From positions 496,001 to 560,000 of the forward strand of contig CAWCHQ010000001.1 in the NCBI GenBank assembly GCA_963795415.1: a DNA stretch of 64,000 nt, read 5' to 3'. Shown piece by piece: positions 63,301 through 64,000 of this stretch. The notes beneath the pieces were generated by a model. The model did no database searches and had not been told where the DNA came from. It saw only the letters and a program-made list of their open reading frames with translations. Position 1 is the first letter of the stretch; every line of letters starts with the position of its first letter. The translations under genes were made by a program, and so were the position numbers. Source of the DNA: CAVSUZ01 sp963795415 (GTDB lineage: Bacteria; Pseudomonadota; Alphaproteobacteria; Acetobacterales; Acetobacteraceae).

Positions 63301-64000
63301 CACCCGCGCAACCGCGGATCGAGCAGCGCCCCAGCCAGGTCAGATAGCAGCGTCAGCCCAACAAAGATCACCGCAAACAGCAGCACAACTGCCTGGACCA
63401 CCGGAAAGTCGCCCTTTCCGATCAACTCCCACGCCAGGTAACCCACACCGCGGACATTGAACACGACCTCGGTGACCACCGATCCACCGAGGATGAACCC
63501 AAGCTGCACCGCCGACACGGCCACCACGGGCATCGCCGCATTGCGAAACGCATGCTTCAACACGATGGAGGCGCGCGACAGGCCCTTTGCCCGCGCCGTC
63601 CGCACATAGTCGGCCCTCAGCGCATCCACCATGCCCCCGCGCGTCAGGCGTAGCATCACCGGAATGGCAACGAATGACAGGACGAACGCTGGCAGAATAT
63701 AGCCCCGCCACGTCGCCAGCCCGGCAATCGGCAGCCAGTGCAGGTCGATGCCGAACCAGACGATCAGCATCAGTCCCAGCCAGAAGCTCGGCACGGCCTG
63801 ACCGATCAGCGCGGTCATTCCCGCCGCGCTATCGATCCACGTCCCCTCGTTTAACGCAGCCAGGATCCCAAGAGGCACCGCAACAACCACCGCGAAGGCA
63901 ATCGCAATCACGCCGAGGCGCAACGTGACAGGCAAGTGCGAAGCGATCAAACTCGATACTTTTTCGTGAAACAAATAGGAATTGCCCAGGTCACCATGCG
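63300..64000 (-). CDS. dppB: Dipeptide ABC transporter permease DppB (5' end outside window)
   Basis: C-terminal two thirds of the partner permease. The frame is open to the window edge, with 'HGDLGNSYLFHEKVSSLI' at the truncated end, as in internal DppB sequence, so the start lies beyond 64000. Visible blocks: 'WLGLMLIVWFGIDLHWLPI', 'VMLRLTRGGMVDALRADYVRTARAKGL' with the EAA loop, 'GGSVVTEVVFNVRGVGYLAW'. The start proposed inside the window (63974) is only a TTG within the gene. Confidence 0.9.
   Translation of the reverse strand, partial: HGDLGNSYLFHEKVSSLIASHLPVTLRLGVIAIAFAVVVAVPLGILAALNEGTWIDSAAGMTALIGQAVPSFWLGLMLIVWFGIDLHWLPIAGLATWRGYILPAFVLSFVAIPVMLRLTRGGMVDALRADYVRTARAKGLSRASIVLKHAFRNAAMPVVAVSAVQLGFILGGSVVTEVVFNVRGVGYLAWELIGKGDFPVVQAVVLLFAVIFVGLTLLSDLAGALLDPRLRG

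Noticed and set aside
1..64000. tRNA/rRNA genes, CRISPR arrays, prophage or integrative-element ends
   Set aside because: No T-arm-like conserved motif in a cloverleaf context, no regularly spaced direct repeats, and no integrase or phage structural genes were found by reading both strands.

Overview
The window is a GC-rich, gene-dense chromosomal segment of an alphaproteobacterium. The gene complement points to Rhodospirillales, probably Acetobacteraceae: a copper/cytochrome-oxidase cassette, a run of lptF-lptG-lptD-surA-rsmA, thrS-infC, a periplasmic molybdenum hydroxylase and an adjacent ppk1-ppx pair. The family-level placement rests on protein resemblance only. No rRNA, tRNA, CRISPR array or prophage was seen.

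Layout. 1-3344: branched-chain amino-acid ABC transporter livHMGF. 3466-4340: debris of an IS4-type transposase and of a group II intron (reverse-transcriptase fragment plus a recognisable domain V). 4590-6144: YqgE/AlgH protein and an orphan lipoprotein. 6304-9499: copper/oxidase-assembly operon (DUF2946 protein, beta-rich envelope protein, CopC, CopD, Sco). 10097-14560: polyphosphate genes ppk1 and ppx, then a PAP2-type protein. 14570-17055: manC (opposite strand), a selenoprotein W-type gene with an in-frame UGA, and a ketopantoate-reductase-family gene. 17156-25054: outer-membrane biogenesis run lptF-lptG-lptD-surA, then rsmA and an uncharacterised protein. 25061-31925: EF-G-like GTPase, a Rap1a/Tai-like secreted protein, a glycine-zipper lipoprotein, comEC and a gamma-glutamyltransferase. 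32000-40769: NDUFA9-like protein, gltD-gltB, enoyl-CoA hydratase and a membrane orphan. 40780-48486: coding debris, a palindromic repeat, a GGDEF-EAL regulator, an RND pump, an MFS fragment and a broken luciferase-like monooxygenase. 48637-52400: Tat-exported PaoABC-type aldehyde oxidoreductase. 52405-58881: dual-specificity phosphatase, zinc-ribbon ORF, infC, thrS, glycosyltransferase, alpha/beta hydrolase, a small conserved ORF and a dioxygenase pseudogene. 58921-64000: dipeptide/oligopeptide ABC operon dppBCDF plus binding protein, running off the right edge.

Two observations colour everything else. First, at least eleven otherwise well-conserved genes (livM, manC, surA, comEC, ggt, gltB, the hydratase, the GGDEF-EAL gene, paoB, the peptide-binding protein, dppC) are each interrupted by a very small frameshift, nearly always explained by one surplus base, often in a short homopolymer. 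This looks like base-calling or assembly error, so these genes are annotated across the shift as probably functional. Second, the 72-codon gene at 15777-15995 has UGA exactly at the redox position of a CxxU motif, with a bacterial-SECIS-like hairpin directly downstream. This is a substitution-type stop at a catalytic residue, not an indel, and is best read as selenocysteine. It is the most interesting item in the window.
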